DNA from: Actinomycetes bacterium
GTDB lineage: Bacteria > Actinomycetota > Acidimicrobiia > Acidimicrobiales > Bog-793
Reading direction: 5' to 3'
Assembly: GCA_021809425.1 (NCBI GenBank)
Contig: JAKBAA010000023.1
Location: 1 to 43,684, forward strand
Length of the DNA stretch: 43,684 nt
Of the stretch, positions 17,688 to 25,092 are shown piece by piece. The notes under the pieces were generated by a model. The model made no database searches and had not been told where the DNA came from. It worked only from the letters and a program-made list of their open reading frames with translations. Within the stretch, counting starts at the first letter, position 1. Every line of letters begins with the position of its first letter. A program made the translations under genes and the position numbers.

Positions 17688-18787
17688 GCGAGCGCCCCCG
17701 CCAGCCGGCGGTGGACGAGGGTGCGCAGCGCCGCCTGGTCGTCGAGGCGCCGCCTCGGATGGACGGCGTTCGTCAGCAGCACGACGCCGACCCCGGCGGC
17801 CGGGGCGACGAGCAGCGAGGTGCCGGTGAACCCGGTGTGCCACACCGTCCCCTCCGGCCAGCGCCCCCACGCGTCCGGCTCCAGCCGCCAGCCGATCCCC
17901 CGGACGTCGTCCCCGGTGGCCGCCTGTCGCGTGGCAAGCAGCTCGACCGCCGCCGGCTCGAGCACGCCGAGCTCGGCGGGGGCCAGGAGCGCCCGGACGA
18001 AGCGCGCCAGGTCGTCGAGGTCGGCGAACAGCCCGGCGTGGCCGGCCACCCCGCCGAGGGCGTGGGCGTTGCCGTCGTGCACCTCCCCCCAGACGAGCCC
18101 CGGGGCGAGCCGCTGGTCGCCGTCGAGCTCGGTTGCGGCGACCCGGCCCCGGTCGGCCGGTGCCGGCCGGAACCGGGCCCGGGCCATCCCGAGCGGTCGT
18201 GCCACCTGTGCGGCGAAGCTGGTGTCGAGCGGCGCCCCGAGGCAGCGCTCGAGCGCCCAGCCGAGCAGCAGGAAGTTGAGGTCCGAGTACGCCACCACGT
18301 CGCCGGGCGTGGTCCCGGCCGCCTCCCCGTAGACCGCTGTCTCGATCGCCGGGCGCCCGGAGCAGGTCTCGAAGAACGGCCGGTGAGGGACCAGCCCGGA
18401 GGTGTGGGTGAGCAGGTGCCAGATCGTCGTCGCACCGCCAGGCAGCCGCGGGAACCCCGGGAGCCAGCGCCGGACGGGGTCGGCGAGCGCCCACCGCCCT
18501 GCGGTCACCGCCTGCAGGGTGAGGGTGACCGTGCAGACGACCTTCGTGAGCGACGCCAGGTCGTACGCCGTCGCCGGCGTCGCCGGCACCGGCGTCCCCA
18601 CGGCGCAGGCCAGCCCGCCGTGCGCCGACAGCCGCAGCCCGTCCCGCCCGACGACGCCGAGGGCGAGGCTCGGCGGGAAGCCCTCCTCGAGCGCCGACGA
18701 CAGCTCGCTCCACAGCGGTGCCAGCGCCTCGACCAGCTCGGCGTCCCCCTCGACGGCGAGCATCCCGACCGCCGTCGAGGCCTTCAC
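17684..18787 (-). CDS. Beta-lactamase-fold serine hydrolase, candidate muropeptide amidase
   Basis: A 367-residue protein of the beta-lactamase/DD-peptidase (class C-like) family. The SxxK motif is SLTK in AYDLASLTKVVCT, the YxN-type motif reads YSD (VAYSDLNFLLLG), and HTGFTGTS takes the place of the KTG box. No signal peptide is visible, so it should be cytoplasmic, unlike true beta-lactamases. A beta-lactamase-like protein also lies in the Bacillus subtilis murQ operon (YbbE/AmiE), where it was linked from genetics to MurNAc-L-alanine amide cleavage. By analogy this one may cut the peptide from MurNAc or its phosphate. GTG 18787 overlaps the regulator stop, and its stop overlaps the murQ-nagA start. 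Confidence 0.75.
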   Translation of the reverse strand: MKASTAVGMLAVEGDAELVEALAPLWSELSSALEEGFPPSLALGVVGRDGLRLSAHGGLACAVGTPVPATPATAYDLASLTKVVCTVTLTLQAVTAGRWALADPVRRWLPGFPRLPGGATTIWHLLTHTSGLVPHRPFFETCSGRPAIETAVYGEAAGTTPGDVVAYSDLNFLLLGWALERCLGAPLDTSFAAQVARPLGMARARFRPAPADRGRVAATELDGDQRLAPGLVWGEVHDGNAHALGGVAGHAGLFADLDDLARFVRALLAPAELGVLEPAAVELLATRQAATGDDVRGIGWRLEPDAWGRWPEGTVWHTGFTGTSLLVAPAAGVGVVLLTNAVHPRRRLDDQAALRTLVHRRLAGALA

Positions 18788-20097
18788 GGTGCCGGCCGGC
18801 CGGCCGCCGCCGGCCGGAGCAGGCGGATCTCCTCGGCGCCGTAGTCCGGCTCGATCCGGCGGGCCCCGTCCGGGGCGAAGCCGGCTGCGGCGTACAGGCG
18901 GCGCGCCGCCCGGTTCTGCTCGAACACCCACAGCGTGACCGGTGCCAGGCCCTGCTCCTCGAGCACCGACAGGCCGTGCTCGAGCAGTGCCGTGCCGACC
19001 CCGAGCCCGCGGGCGTCCGGGTGCACGTACAGCGAGTACACGTGGCCCCGCCGGCTGTCCGCCGGGTCGGCGCCGGCGCGGGCGAAGCCGAGCACCCTCC
19101 CGTCGGAGGCCGTGGCGGTCCACGTCGTCGTGGCCGGCGACGCCGTCAGGGTGGCCAGCCAGTCCGCCAGGTCGTCGGCGTCGAGCCGGTCGAGCACGGC
19201 CGCCTCGACGATCCCGCGGTAGCTGGCCCGCCAGGCGGCGATGAACACCTCGGCAAGGGCGTCGGCGTCGGCCGGCGCTGCCACCCGCAGCTCCGTGCCG
19301 GCCGGCAGGCCACGCCGGCGGACGTCGCGGGCCGGGCGCAGCCGGGTGCGGAAGCGGAAGCGGTCGGCCCGGTAGAGCGAGTGGACGTACTCCACCGGCT
19401 GGTCGTCGTCGTCCCTGCTCACCCTGCACAGCATGAGCAGCGGCGCCCCGAGCGCCACGGCGAGCAGGTCCGCCTCGCGCTCGCCGGCCGGCACCGCCTC
19501 GATGGTCTCCTCGGCCGACGCCAGCTCGACGCCGTAGCGGTCCCGGAGCACCTGGTACAGCGAGCTCGAGTCGCCGAGGCTCGCCTCGATCCCCTCGAAG
19601 CGGGCCGCGTCGAGCGACACGAGCTCGACCGCCAGCGGCTCCCCGTCGCCGAGGCGCACCCGCTCGACGCGCACGAGCGGCGCCCCGGGAGCCACCCCGA
19701 GGGCCTGGGCGGTCGTGGCATCGGCCCGCGCCCGCTCGACCGACAGCACCCGGGAGGCAGGTGTGCGGCCCTGGGAGCGCATCGACTCGGTGTGGCTCGT
19801 CAGCTCGAGCAGCTGGTCGAGCTTGGCCGAGGCGACGAACGTGCCCTTTCCCTGGTGGCGTACGATCCGCTGCTCGGCCTCCAGGCGGTCGAGCGCCTGG
19901 CGGACCGTCCCGCGCGACACGGCGAAGCGCTCGCACAGCTCGCGCTCGGTCGGCATGGTGGCGCCGCCGGGCAGGCCCTCGATCAGCTCGACGAGGGCAT
20001 CGCGCAGCTGGCGGTACTTCGGCCGCGCCGGTGCCGACCCGGCCGCCGCCGGCACGCGCGACAGGGCCCGGACGGGCCGCGTGCGGGCGCCCGTCAC
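18784..20097 (-). CDS. GntR-UTRA transcriptional regulator fused to a GNAT acetyltransferase
   Basis: A 437-residue three-domain protein. Residues 27-92 are a GntR winged helix (KYRQLRDALVELIEG, then TMPTERELCERFAVSRGTVRQALDRLE and VRHQGKGTFVA). Residues 105-250 are a HutC-type UTRA ligand domain (VLSVERARADATTAQALGV to DQPVEYVHSLYRADRF). Residues 269-425 are a GNAT domain with the acetyl-CoA loop in YVHPDARGLGVGTALLEHGL and NRAARRLYAAAGF. UTRA domains of NagR/DasR relatives bind GlcN-6-P or GlcNAc-6-P, so an amino-sugar phosphate is a likely effector. The start is uncertain: GTG 20097 chosen; TTG 20151 would add 18 residues; neither has a ribosome-binding site. First gene of the four-gene operon, and likely its own repressor. 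Confidence 0.88.
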   Translation of the reverse strand: MTGARTRPVRALSRVPAAAGSAPARPKYRQLRDALVELIEGLPGGATMPTERELCERFAVSRGTVRQALDRLEAEQRIVRHQGKGTFVASAKLDQLLELTSHTESMRSQGRTPASRVLSVERARADATTAQALGVAPGAPLVRVERVRLGDGEPLAVELVSLDAARFEGIEASLGDSSSLYQVLRDRYGVELASAEETIEAVPAGEREADLLAVALGAPLLMLCRVSRDDDDQPVEYVHSLYRADRFRFRTRLRPARDVRRRGLPAGTELRVAAPADADALAEVFIAAWRASYRGIVEAAVLDRLDADDLADWLATLTASPATTTWTATASDGRVLGFARAGADPADSRRGHVYSLYVHPDARGLGVGTALLEHGLSVLEEQGLAPVTLWVFEQNRAARRLYAAAGFAPDGARRIEPDYGAEEIRLLRPAAAGRPAP

Positions 20098-20129
20098 GAC
20101 GGCGCGCCGGCCGCCCGGCCACGTCGGCC

Positions 20130-20158
20130 TACCACGACTGGCACAGACCAATCTGCAT
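20130..20158 (-). other. Possible nine-codon leaderless leader ORF upstream of the gntR-GNAT gene
   Basis: An ATG at 20158 starts exactly 7 nt after the TTAACT -10 and encodes only nine residues (MQIGLCQSW) before a TAG. It is out of frame with the regulator. It may be coincidence, or a short leader peptide ahead of the GTG at 20097. No homology can be judged at this length. Confidence 0.2.
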
Positions 20159-20161
20159 GGC

Positions 20162-20194
20162 GGTCAGTTAACTGGTCGGTGCCACCGGCGTCAA
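20162..20194 (-). promoter_or_regulatory. Promoter and candidate operator of the recycling operon (minus strand)
   Basis: Minus-strand -35 TTGACG (plus 20189-20194), a 17-bp spacer and -10 TTAACT (plus 20166-20171). The -10 lies inside a perfect 10-bp palindrome CAGTTAACTG (20165-20174), extended as GGTCAGTTAACTGGTC (20162-20177), whose outer arms match imperfectly. A repressor on this palindrome would block the promoter; the adjacent GntR protein is the obvious candidate. Confidence 0.6.
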
Positions 20195-20276
20195 CCCTGG
20201 CCGCAACATGACGATTCGGTGGCGAAATCATCGGAAAGCACCCTCGACCGTCATCCAGCTGAAATGTGGGGCTTAC

Positions 20277-20305
20277 TTGACCAGACCACTTGCTGGCCTT
20301 AGGGT
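20277..20305 (+). promoter_or_regulatory. Promoter and candidate operator of the ABC importer/anmK operon
   Basis: -35 TTGACC (20277-20282), a 17-bp spacer and -10 TAGGGT (20300-20305). Across the -35 and spacer runs GACCAGACCACT (20279-20290). Read on the other strand it starts AGTGGTCT, identical to one half of the DasR/NagR-type (dre) consensus as I remember it. GACCAG also occurs in the minus-strand operator, which suggests one regulator for both arms. The TSS should be near 20312, leaving a leader of about 45 nt with a ribosome-binding site. Confidence 0.6.
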
Positions 20306-20356
20306 CACCCAATCGTCGGCCGTCGGTGGCCGGCCAGCGTTGCGGGAGGTGTCCTC

Positions 20357-21952
20357 GTGGCTCGGCAGAAGGACGCAGGGGCGAGTGGGCGCCACCGTCG
20401 GCGGTGGGCCGGCGGCGGTGCCGTCCTCGTCGTAGGGGCAGGTCTCGTCAGCCTCGGTGCGGTGCCGGTCGGTGCCGGCGCCTCGGTGCGGCCGCAGGTG
20501 AGCCGGCCGCACGCGGCCGGCGGCACGTTCGTCGTGGCCGACACCTCGAGCGTGCAGAAGCTCGACCCGGACGTCGTCACGAACTTCCTCGACTTCCAGG
20601 TGCTCGGTCAGATCTACGACCAGCTGGTCCAGTACAACAGCAAGCTGCAGATCGTCCCCGACCTGGCGACCAGCTGGAAGTACAGCAACGCCAACAAGGT
20701 GCTGACCTTCCAGCTGCGCAAGGGGGTCCGCTTCGACGACGGCTCGACGTTCACCTCCGCCAACGTCGTCGCCTCGCTCAAGCGCGCGGTGAACCCGAAG
20801 ACAGGGGACGCCTCGGCGTCGTTCCTCGCCAACGTGAAGAAGATCGTCCCCGAGGGCCCCTACGCCGTGAAGTTCCTGCTCAGCCAGCCCGACACGTCGG
20901 TGCTGAACGGGCTCACCTCGGTCAACCTGTCGATGCTGTCCATGAAGGCGATGGCGAACGGCACGGTCGGGAAGAAGCCGGACGGCACCGGCCCGTTCGT
21001 GTTCGCCGGCTGGAGCCCCGGCAACAGCTTCTCGATGGTCCGCAACACCCACTACTGGGGCGGCAAGGTGACCCTGCCGGCGGTCAAGATCGAGACGATC
21101 CCGACCGAGCAGTCGATCGCCTCGGCCCTCGAGGCGAACACGGTCCAGCTCGGCCTGCTCACCCAGCCGCAGGTGGCCAACCACCTTCCGTCGTCGGTGA
21201 AGGTGCGCAAGATCCTCGACCTGTCCTACCGGGCGCTCATGCTGCAGGACAAGACCGGCCCGCTCGCCAACGTGAACAACCGCCGGGCCATCGCCTGTGC
21301 CGTCGACCGCAAGCAGGTGCTCGGCGACGCCGTGTTCGGCCAGGGAAAGGTCGTCGGGCCGGTGCCGCTCGGCCCGTTCGCCTCGAACCCGGTTTCGGCG
21401 ATCTGCGCCACCCCCGACCTGTCGAAGGCCAAGAGCTACCTCCAGAAGGCCGGTGACCCGGGCGGGTTCAGCTTCACGGCGATCACCTCGACCGACCTCG
21501 ACCCCTCGAGCGCCGCCCAGGCGACCGTCGTCCAGGCCCAGCTGGCACGGGTTGGCATCAAGATGAACATCCAGAACCTGGCGGGCAACGCCTACATCCA
21601 GGACTGGCTGAAGGGCCAGTTCCAGGCGGCGTTCGCCTACAACGGTGCCGACCCGAGCCCGTACACGATGTACGGCCGCTACTTCGGCAAGGGGGCCAAC
21701 CTCGGCGTGCCGGCCGGGTACTCGTCGGCATCGCTGCAGAAGCTGCTCCTCTCCGGCGACACGGCGGCGTCGACGGCCAACCAGGCCAAGATCTGGACGG
21801 CATTCGGCAACGACCTCACGTCGAACGCCGTGTGGATCTGGCTGTTCTCGGCGTTCGACTACTACGCGACTGCGCCGGGGGTGCGCGGCTTCACGCCGTC
21901 GCCCACCAACTCGACCTCGCTGTCGGCGCTCCGATCGACCACGATGGGCTGA
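20357..21952 (+). CDS. Peptide ABC transporter substrate-binding protein (SBP family 5)
   Basis: A 531-residue extracellular binding protein of the Dpp/Opp type. Family features: VVADTSSVQKLDPDVVTNF near the mature N-terminus, YDQLVQYN, PDLATSWKYSN, LTFQLRKGVRFDDGSTFTSANVV, and GTGPFVFAGWSPGNSF. The N-terminus (GRHRRRW followed by a hydrophobic run and AGA before VRPQ) is a Sec- or Tat-like signal, but there is no lipobox cysteine, unusual for such proteins in single-membrane bacteria. GTG 20357 has GGAGGT 6 nt upstream. It is first in an operon with two permeases, anmK and two ATPases, so anhydro-MurNAc-peptides or murein peptides are the likely cargo. Confidence 0.9.
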   Translation: MARQKDAGASGRHRRRWAGGGAVLVVGAGLVSLGAVPVGAGASVRPQVSRPHAAGGTFVVADTSSVQKLDPDVVTNFLDFQVLGQIYDQLVQYNSKLQIVPDLATSWKYSNANKVLTFQLRKGVRFDDGSTFTSANVVASLKRAVNPKTGDASASFLANVKKIVPEGPYAVKFLLSQPDTSVLNGLTSVNLSMLSMKAMANGTVGKKPDGTGPFVFAGWSPGNSFSMVRNTHYWGGKVTLPAVKIETIPTEQSIASALEANTVQLGLLTQPQVANHLPSSVKVRKILDLSYRALMLQDKTGPLANVNNRRAIACAVDRKQVLGDAVFGQGKVVGPVPLGPFASNPVSAICATPDLSKAKSYLQKAGDPGGFSFTAITSTDLDPSSAAQATVVQAQLARVGIKMNIQNLAGNAYIQDWLKGQFQAAFAYNGADPSPYTMYGRYFGKGANLGVPAGYSSASLQKLLLSGDTAASTANQAKIWTAFGNDLTSNAVWIWLFSAFDYYATAPGVRGFTPSPTNSTSLSALRSTTMG

Positions 21953-21970
21953 GCCCGGACGACGCGTCCC

Positions 21971-22017
21971 GTCACCGGGGGTCCCGTCGCCGGCGCGGCC
22001 GGCGGGACCCCGGTGAC
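21971..22017 (+). terminator. Strong intercistronic hairpin after the binding-protein gene
   Basis: GTCACCGGGGGTCCCG (21971-21986) pairs with CGGGACCCCGGTGAC (22003-22017), 15 bp with one bulged G; a smaller CGCCGG/CCGGCG pairing extends the stem. It lies between the binding-protein stop and the first permease. Such hairpins commonly protect upstream mRNA or attenuate, giving more binding protein than permease. Confidence 0.65.
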
Positions 22018-22041
22018 GTAGCTCCGGTTGGGAGGCCACTG

Positions 22042-22995
22042 TTGCTCATCGCGCTGGGTCGGCGACTGCTCAGCATGCTGGTGACGCTCTTCGGCGTCGC
22101 CGTCATCATCTTCCTCGTCCTGCGGATGCTCCCGGGCAACGCCCTCACCGCCTCGCTCGGGGTGAGCACCGGGCTGCTCAGCCATGCCCAGCTCGTGGCG
22201 CTCGACCACTACTACGGGGTCGGCCAGCCGGTCCTCAGCCAGTTCGGCTCCTGGCTCGGCTCGGTGCTCACCGGCAACCTCGGCGTCTCCCTGTCGTCGA
22301 GGACCTCGGTGGCGTCGCTCGTCGGGTCCGCCCTGCCGGTCACCCTCGAGCTGGCGATCGGCTCGATGGTCATCGGGGTGCTCATCGGGGTGCTCTTCGG
22401 GGTGTTCGGGGCGCTGCGCCCGGGGCGTGTCGTCGACAACCTCGGCCAGGGGGTCGCCGTGGTCGGCCTCGGCGTGCCGAGCTTCATCATCGGCACCGGC
22501 CTCGTCACGTTCCTCGCCTCGACGTTCCACTACTTCCCGTCATCCCAGGGGTTCGCCTCGCTGTTTCGCGACCCGTGGCTCAACCTCCAGCAGATCTTCT
22601 TCCCAGCCCTCACGCTCGGCCTCGGGGTGGCCGCCGCCCTGCTGCGGACCACGAGGGCCGCCATGCTCGAGGTGATCGGGCTCAACTACGCCCGGACGGC
22701 CCGGGGCAAGGGGCTGGCGCGCCGGCAGGTGGTGTGGAAGCACCTGTTCCTCGGGGCGCTCGTCCCGGTGCTCACGATGAGCGGCATCCAGCTCGGCTAC
22801 CTCCTCGGCGGGACGGTCGTGGTCGAGCAGATCTTCGTCCTGCCCGGGCTCGGCCGGCTGCTCGTGACGGCCATCAACAACCGGGACTTCCCGGTGGTCC
22901 AGAGCGTGACGCTCATCTTCGCCTCGGGCTTCGTCGTCGTGAACATGCTCACCGACGTCGCCTACACACTGATCGACCCGAGGACCCGGTCGTGA
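22042..22995 (+). CDS. Peptide ABC transporter permease (DppB-type)
   Basis: A 317-residue membrane protein with about six helices. The N-terminal signature LLIALGRRLLSMLVTLFGVAVIIFLVLRMLPGN is typical of DppB/OppB, and NYARTARGKGLARRQVVWKHLFLGALVPV holds the EAA loop that contacts the ATPases. The start is TTG 22042, 6 nt after GGGAGG; no ATG or GTG fits the family N-terminus. Its stop overlaps the next permease start (GTGA). Partner of the permease at 22992. Confidence 0.92.
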   Translation: MLIALGRRLLSMLVTLFGVAVIIFLVLRMLPGNALTASLGVSTGLLSHAQLVALDHYYGVGQPVLSQFGSWLGSVLTGNLGVSLSSRTSVASLVGSALPVTLELAIGSMVIGVLIGVLFGVFGALRPGRVVDNLGQGVAVVGLGVPSFIIGTGLVTFLASTFHYFPSSQGFASLFRDPWLNLQQIFFPALTLGLGVAAALLRTTRAAMLEVIGLNYARTARGKGLARRQVVWKHLFLGALVPVLTMSGIQLGYLLGGTVVVEQIFVLPGLGRLLVTAINNRDFPVVQSVTLIFASGFVVVNMLTDVAYTLIDPRTRS

Positions 22996-23897
22996 GCGTG
23001 CTCGACACCACCGCCCCCGCCGGCGCCCCGCCGGCCGCCGAGGTCGGCGAGCCGGTCCGGCGCCGCTCCTTCGGCCGCGCCCTCGTGGCGACCGGCCGGG
23101 GCAGGGCCGGCTGCATCCTCGTCGGGGTCGTCGTCGTGGCGGCGATCGCCGCCGCCCTCGGCGGCACGCCGTACAACCCGCAGTTCCAGAACCCGCTCGC
23201 CGGGCTGAAGGCACCGTCGCTCGCCCACCCCTTCGGCACCGACCAGTTCGGGCGCGACCTCTTGTCCCTCGTGCTGCAGGGGCTGTGGGTGTCGCTCGAG
23301 ATCGCCGCCCTGGCCGTGGCCATCGCCGGCGTGGTCGGCACCGTCGGCGGGATCGCCGCCGGCTTCTTCGGCCGGTGGACCTCGACGGTCATCATGCGGG
23401 TGACCGACATGCTGTTCGCCATCCCGGCGATCCTGTTCGCCCTTGCCATCGTGGCGGCGCTCGGTCCGGGGTGGCTCAACAGCGCCCTCGCCATCGGGAT
23501 CGGCTACGTCCCGATCTTCGTCCGGGTCGTGCGCGGCCCGGTGCTGTCGCTGCGGGAGTCCGGCTACGTCCGGGCCGGTCGCGTCCTCGGCTTCTCCCGA
23601 TGGCGCCTGCTCGCCCGGCACATCCTGCCGAACGTGGCCGGCGCCGTCGCCGTGCAGGCGAGCCTCGCCCTGTCGTGGTCGATCCTGGCCGAGGCCAGCC
23701 TCAGCTTCCTCGGTCTCGGGCCGCCACCGCCGACGGCGTCGCTCGGCGAGATGGTGAGCCAGGCCAGCTCGCTCGCCGGGACGGCCTGGTGGACCCTCGC
23801 CGCCCCGTCGGTGGCGATCGTGGTCGCCGTGATCGGTTTCAACCTGCTCGGCGACGGCCTGCGTGACGCCGTCGACCCCAGGGCGAGGACGCGATGA
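22992..23897 (+). CDS. Peptide ABC transporter permease (DppC-type)
   Basis: A 301-residue membrane protein. After a hydrophilic Ala/Pro-rich N-terminus of about 35 residues come a first membrane helix (GCILVGVVVVAAIAAAL), the DppC hallmark HPFGTDQFGRDLLSLVLQG, and the EAA loop SGYVRAGRVLGFSRWRLLARHILPN. FNLLGDGLRDAVDPRAR is the usual C-terminus. GTG 22992 overlaps the upstream stop. The anmK gene follows with its ribosome-binding site at the end of this gene. Confidence 0.92.
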   Translation: MSVLDTTAPAGAPPAAEVGEPVRRRSFGRALVATGRGRAGCILVGVVVVAAIAAALGGTPYNPQFQNPLAGLKAPSLAHPFGTDQFGRDLLSLVLQGLWVSLEIAALAVAIAGVVGTVGGIAAGFFGRWTSTVIMRVTDMLFAIPAILFALAIVAALGPGWLNSALAIGIGYVPIFVRVVRGPVLSLRESGYVRAGRVLGFSRWRLLARHILPNVAGAVAVQASLALSWSILAEASLSFLGLGPPPPTASLGEMVSQASSLAGTAWWTLAAPSVAIVVAVIGFNLLGDGLRDAVDPRARTR

Positions 23898-23910
23898 GGA
23901 GGTCGTGGCG

Positions 23911-25092
23911 GTGCGCGTGATCGGGATGCTCTCGGGGACCTCCTACGACGGGGTCGACGCCCTCGTCTGCGACCTCGACCTCGACGGCGACGCCCTCGTC
24001 TGCGATCTCGTGGCCCACCGGGCCGCCGCCTATCCGGAGGAGCTGCGCCGGTCGATCGCCGCCGTGCTGCCGCCGGCCGAGACCACGATCGAGGCGGTCT
24101 GCCGCCTCGACGTCGAGCTCGGAGGGTTCTTCGGAGCGCTCGTCGCCGGGCTCGAGGCCGCCCACGGGCCGGCAGAGGTGGTGTGCTCCCACGGGCAGAC
24201 CGTCTACTACTGGGTCGACGCCACGACGACGCGGGGGACGCTCCAGCTCGGCCAGCCGGCCTTCATCGCCGAGCGGACCGCGGCGAGCGTCGTGAGCGAC
24301 GTGCGCAACCGGGACATCGCCGCCGGCGGCAACGGGGCGCCGCTCGCCAGCCTGCTCGACCTGCTGCTCCTGCCTGCCGACGGGCCCGAGGTGGTGGGCT
24401 CGCTCAACCTCGGAGGTATCGCCAACGTCACCGTCCTCGGCGGCGGGCGCACGCCGATCGCCTACGACATCGGGCCTGCGAACGCCCTCATCGACGCCGC
24501 CGTCGACTGGGTGACCGGTGGGCGCGCCCACTTCGACCGTGACGGGGCGCTCGCCGCGTCCGGGGCCCCCGACGCCGGGCTCGTGGCGGCCCTGTGCGAC
24601 GACCCGTACTTCGACGTCCCGCCGCCGAAGGGGACCGGCAAGGAGCTGTTCAACCTCGACTACCTCACCTCCCGTCTTGCCGGGCGGTCGCTCGCGCCGG
24701 CCGACCTCGTGGCCTCGGTGACCGAGGCGACCGCCGCCGTCGTGGCCGGCTCCCTCGCCACCCACGGCCTCGACGCGCTGTACGCCGCCGGTGGCGGCGT
24801 GCGCAACCCGACCCTCATGGCGGCCCTCGCCCACCGCCTGCCCGGCGTGCCCATCCGGCCGGTCGACGAGCTCGGGGTGCCCGAGGCGGCGAAGGAGGCG
24901 CTGCTGTTCGCCGTCGTGGGCTTCCTCACCGCGCACGGCATCCCGGCGACCGTGCCCTCGTGCACCGGGGCGTCACGCCCGACCGTCCTCGGCTCGGTCA
25001 CCCCTGGCGCCGCACCGCTGCCGGCCCGCCACCCCGCCCGGCCGGCGCCCCGCCGGCTCGTCGTGCGGTCGCGCCTCGACGCCCGTGGCTGA
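23911..25092 (+). CDS. anmK: Anhydro-N-acetylmuramic acid kinase
   Basis: A 393-residue kinase that opens and phosphorylates 1,6-anhydro-MurNAc to MurNAc-6-phosphate using ATP, the entry step to MurQ. The N-terminal signature GMLSGTSYDGVDALV is diagnostic; CSHGQTVYYW, LQLGQPAFIAERT, VVSDVRNRDIAAGGNGAPL, GGIANVT and DIGPANALIDA follow in the family order. GTG 23911 lies 8 nt after AGGAGG; GTG 23905 and 23917 are alternatives. The gene sits between the permease and ATPase genes of the importer and overlaps the next gene by 8 bp. This placement ties the transporter to anhydro-muropeptide uptake. About 25 residues at the C-terminus are Pro/Arg-rich and extend beyond the family core. Confidence 0.95.
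   Translation: MRVIGMLSGTSYDGVDALVCDLDLDGDALVCDLVAHRAAAYPEELRRSIAAVLPPAETTIEAVCRLDVELGGFFGALVAGLEAAHGPAEVVCSHGQTVYYWVDATTTRGTLQLGQPAFIAERTAASVVSDVRNRDIAAGGNGAPLASLLDLLLLPADGPEVVGSLNLGGIANVTVLGGGRTPIAYDIGPANALIDAAVDWVTGGRAHFDRDGALAASGAPDAGLVAALCDDPYFDVPPPKGTGKELFNLDYLTSRLAGRSLAPADLVASVTEATAAVVAGSLATHGLDALYAAGGGVRNPTLMAALAHRLPGVPIRPVDELGVPEAAKEALLFAVVGFLTAHGIPATVPSCTGASRPTVLGSVTPGAAPLPARHPARPAPRRLVVRSRLDARG

Noticed and set aside
17688-18713. Extension of the MurQ-NagA frame upstream to give a protein above 1,000 residues
   Set aside because: The added part is a shadow of the beta-lactamase-fold gene in another frame and Arg/Ala-rich. ATG 17687 overlaps the upstream stop (ATGA) and fits the MurQ N-terminus.
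20140-20290. A full 16-bp DasR-type (dre) palindrome in the recycling control region
   Set aside because: Only one half-site match and a different GTTAAC-centred palindrome are present. I report candidate operators but not a complete dre site.
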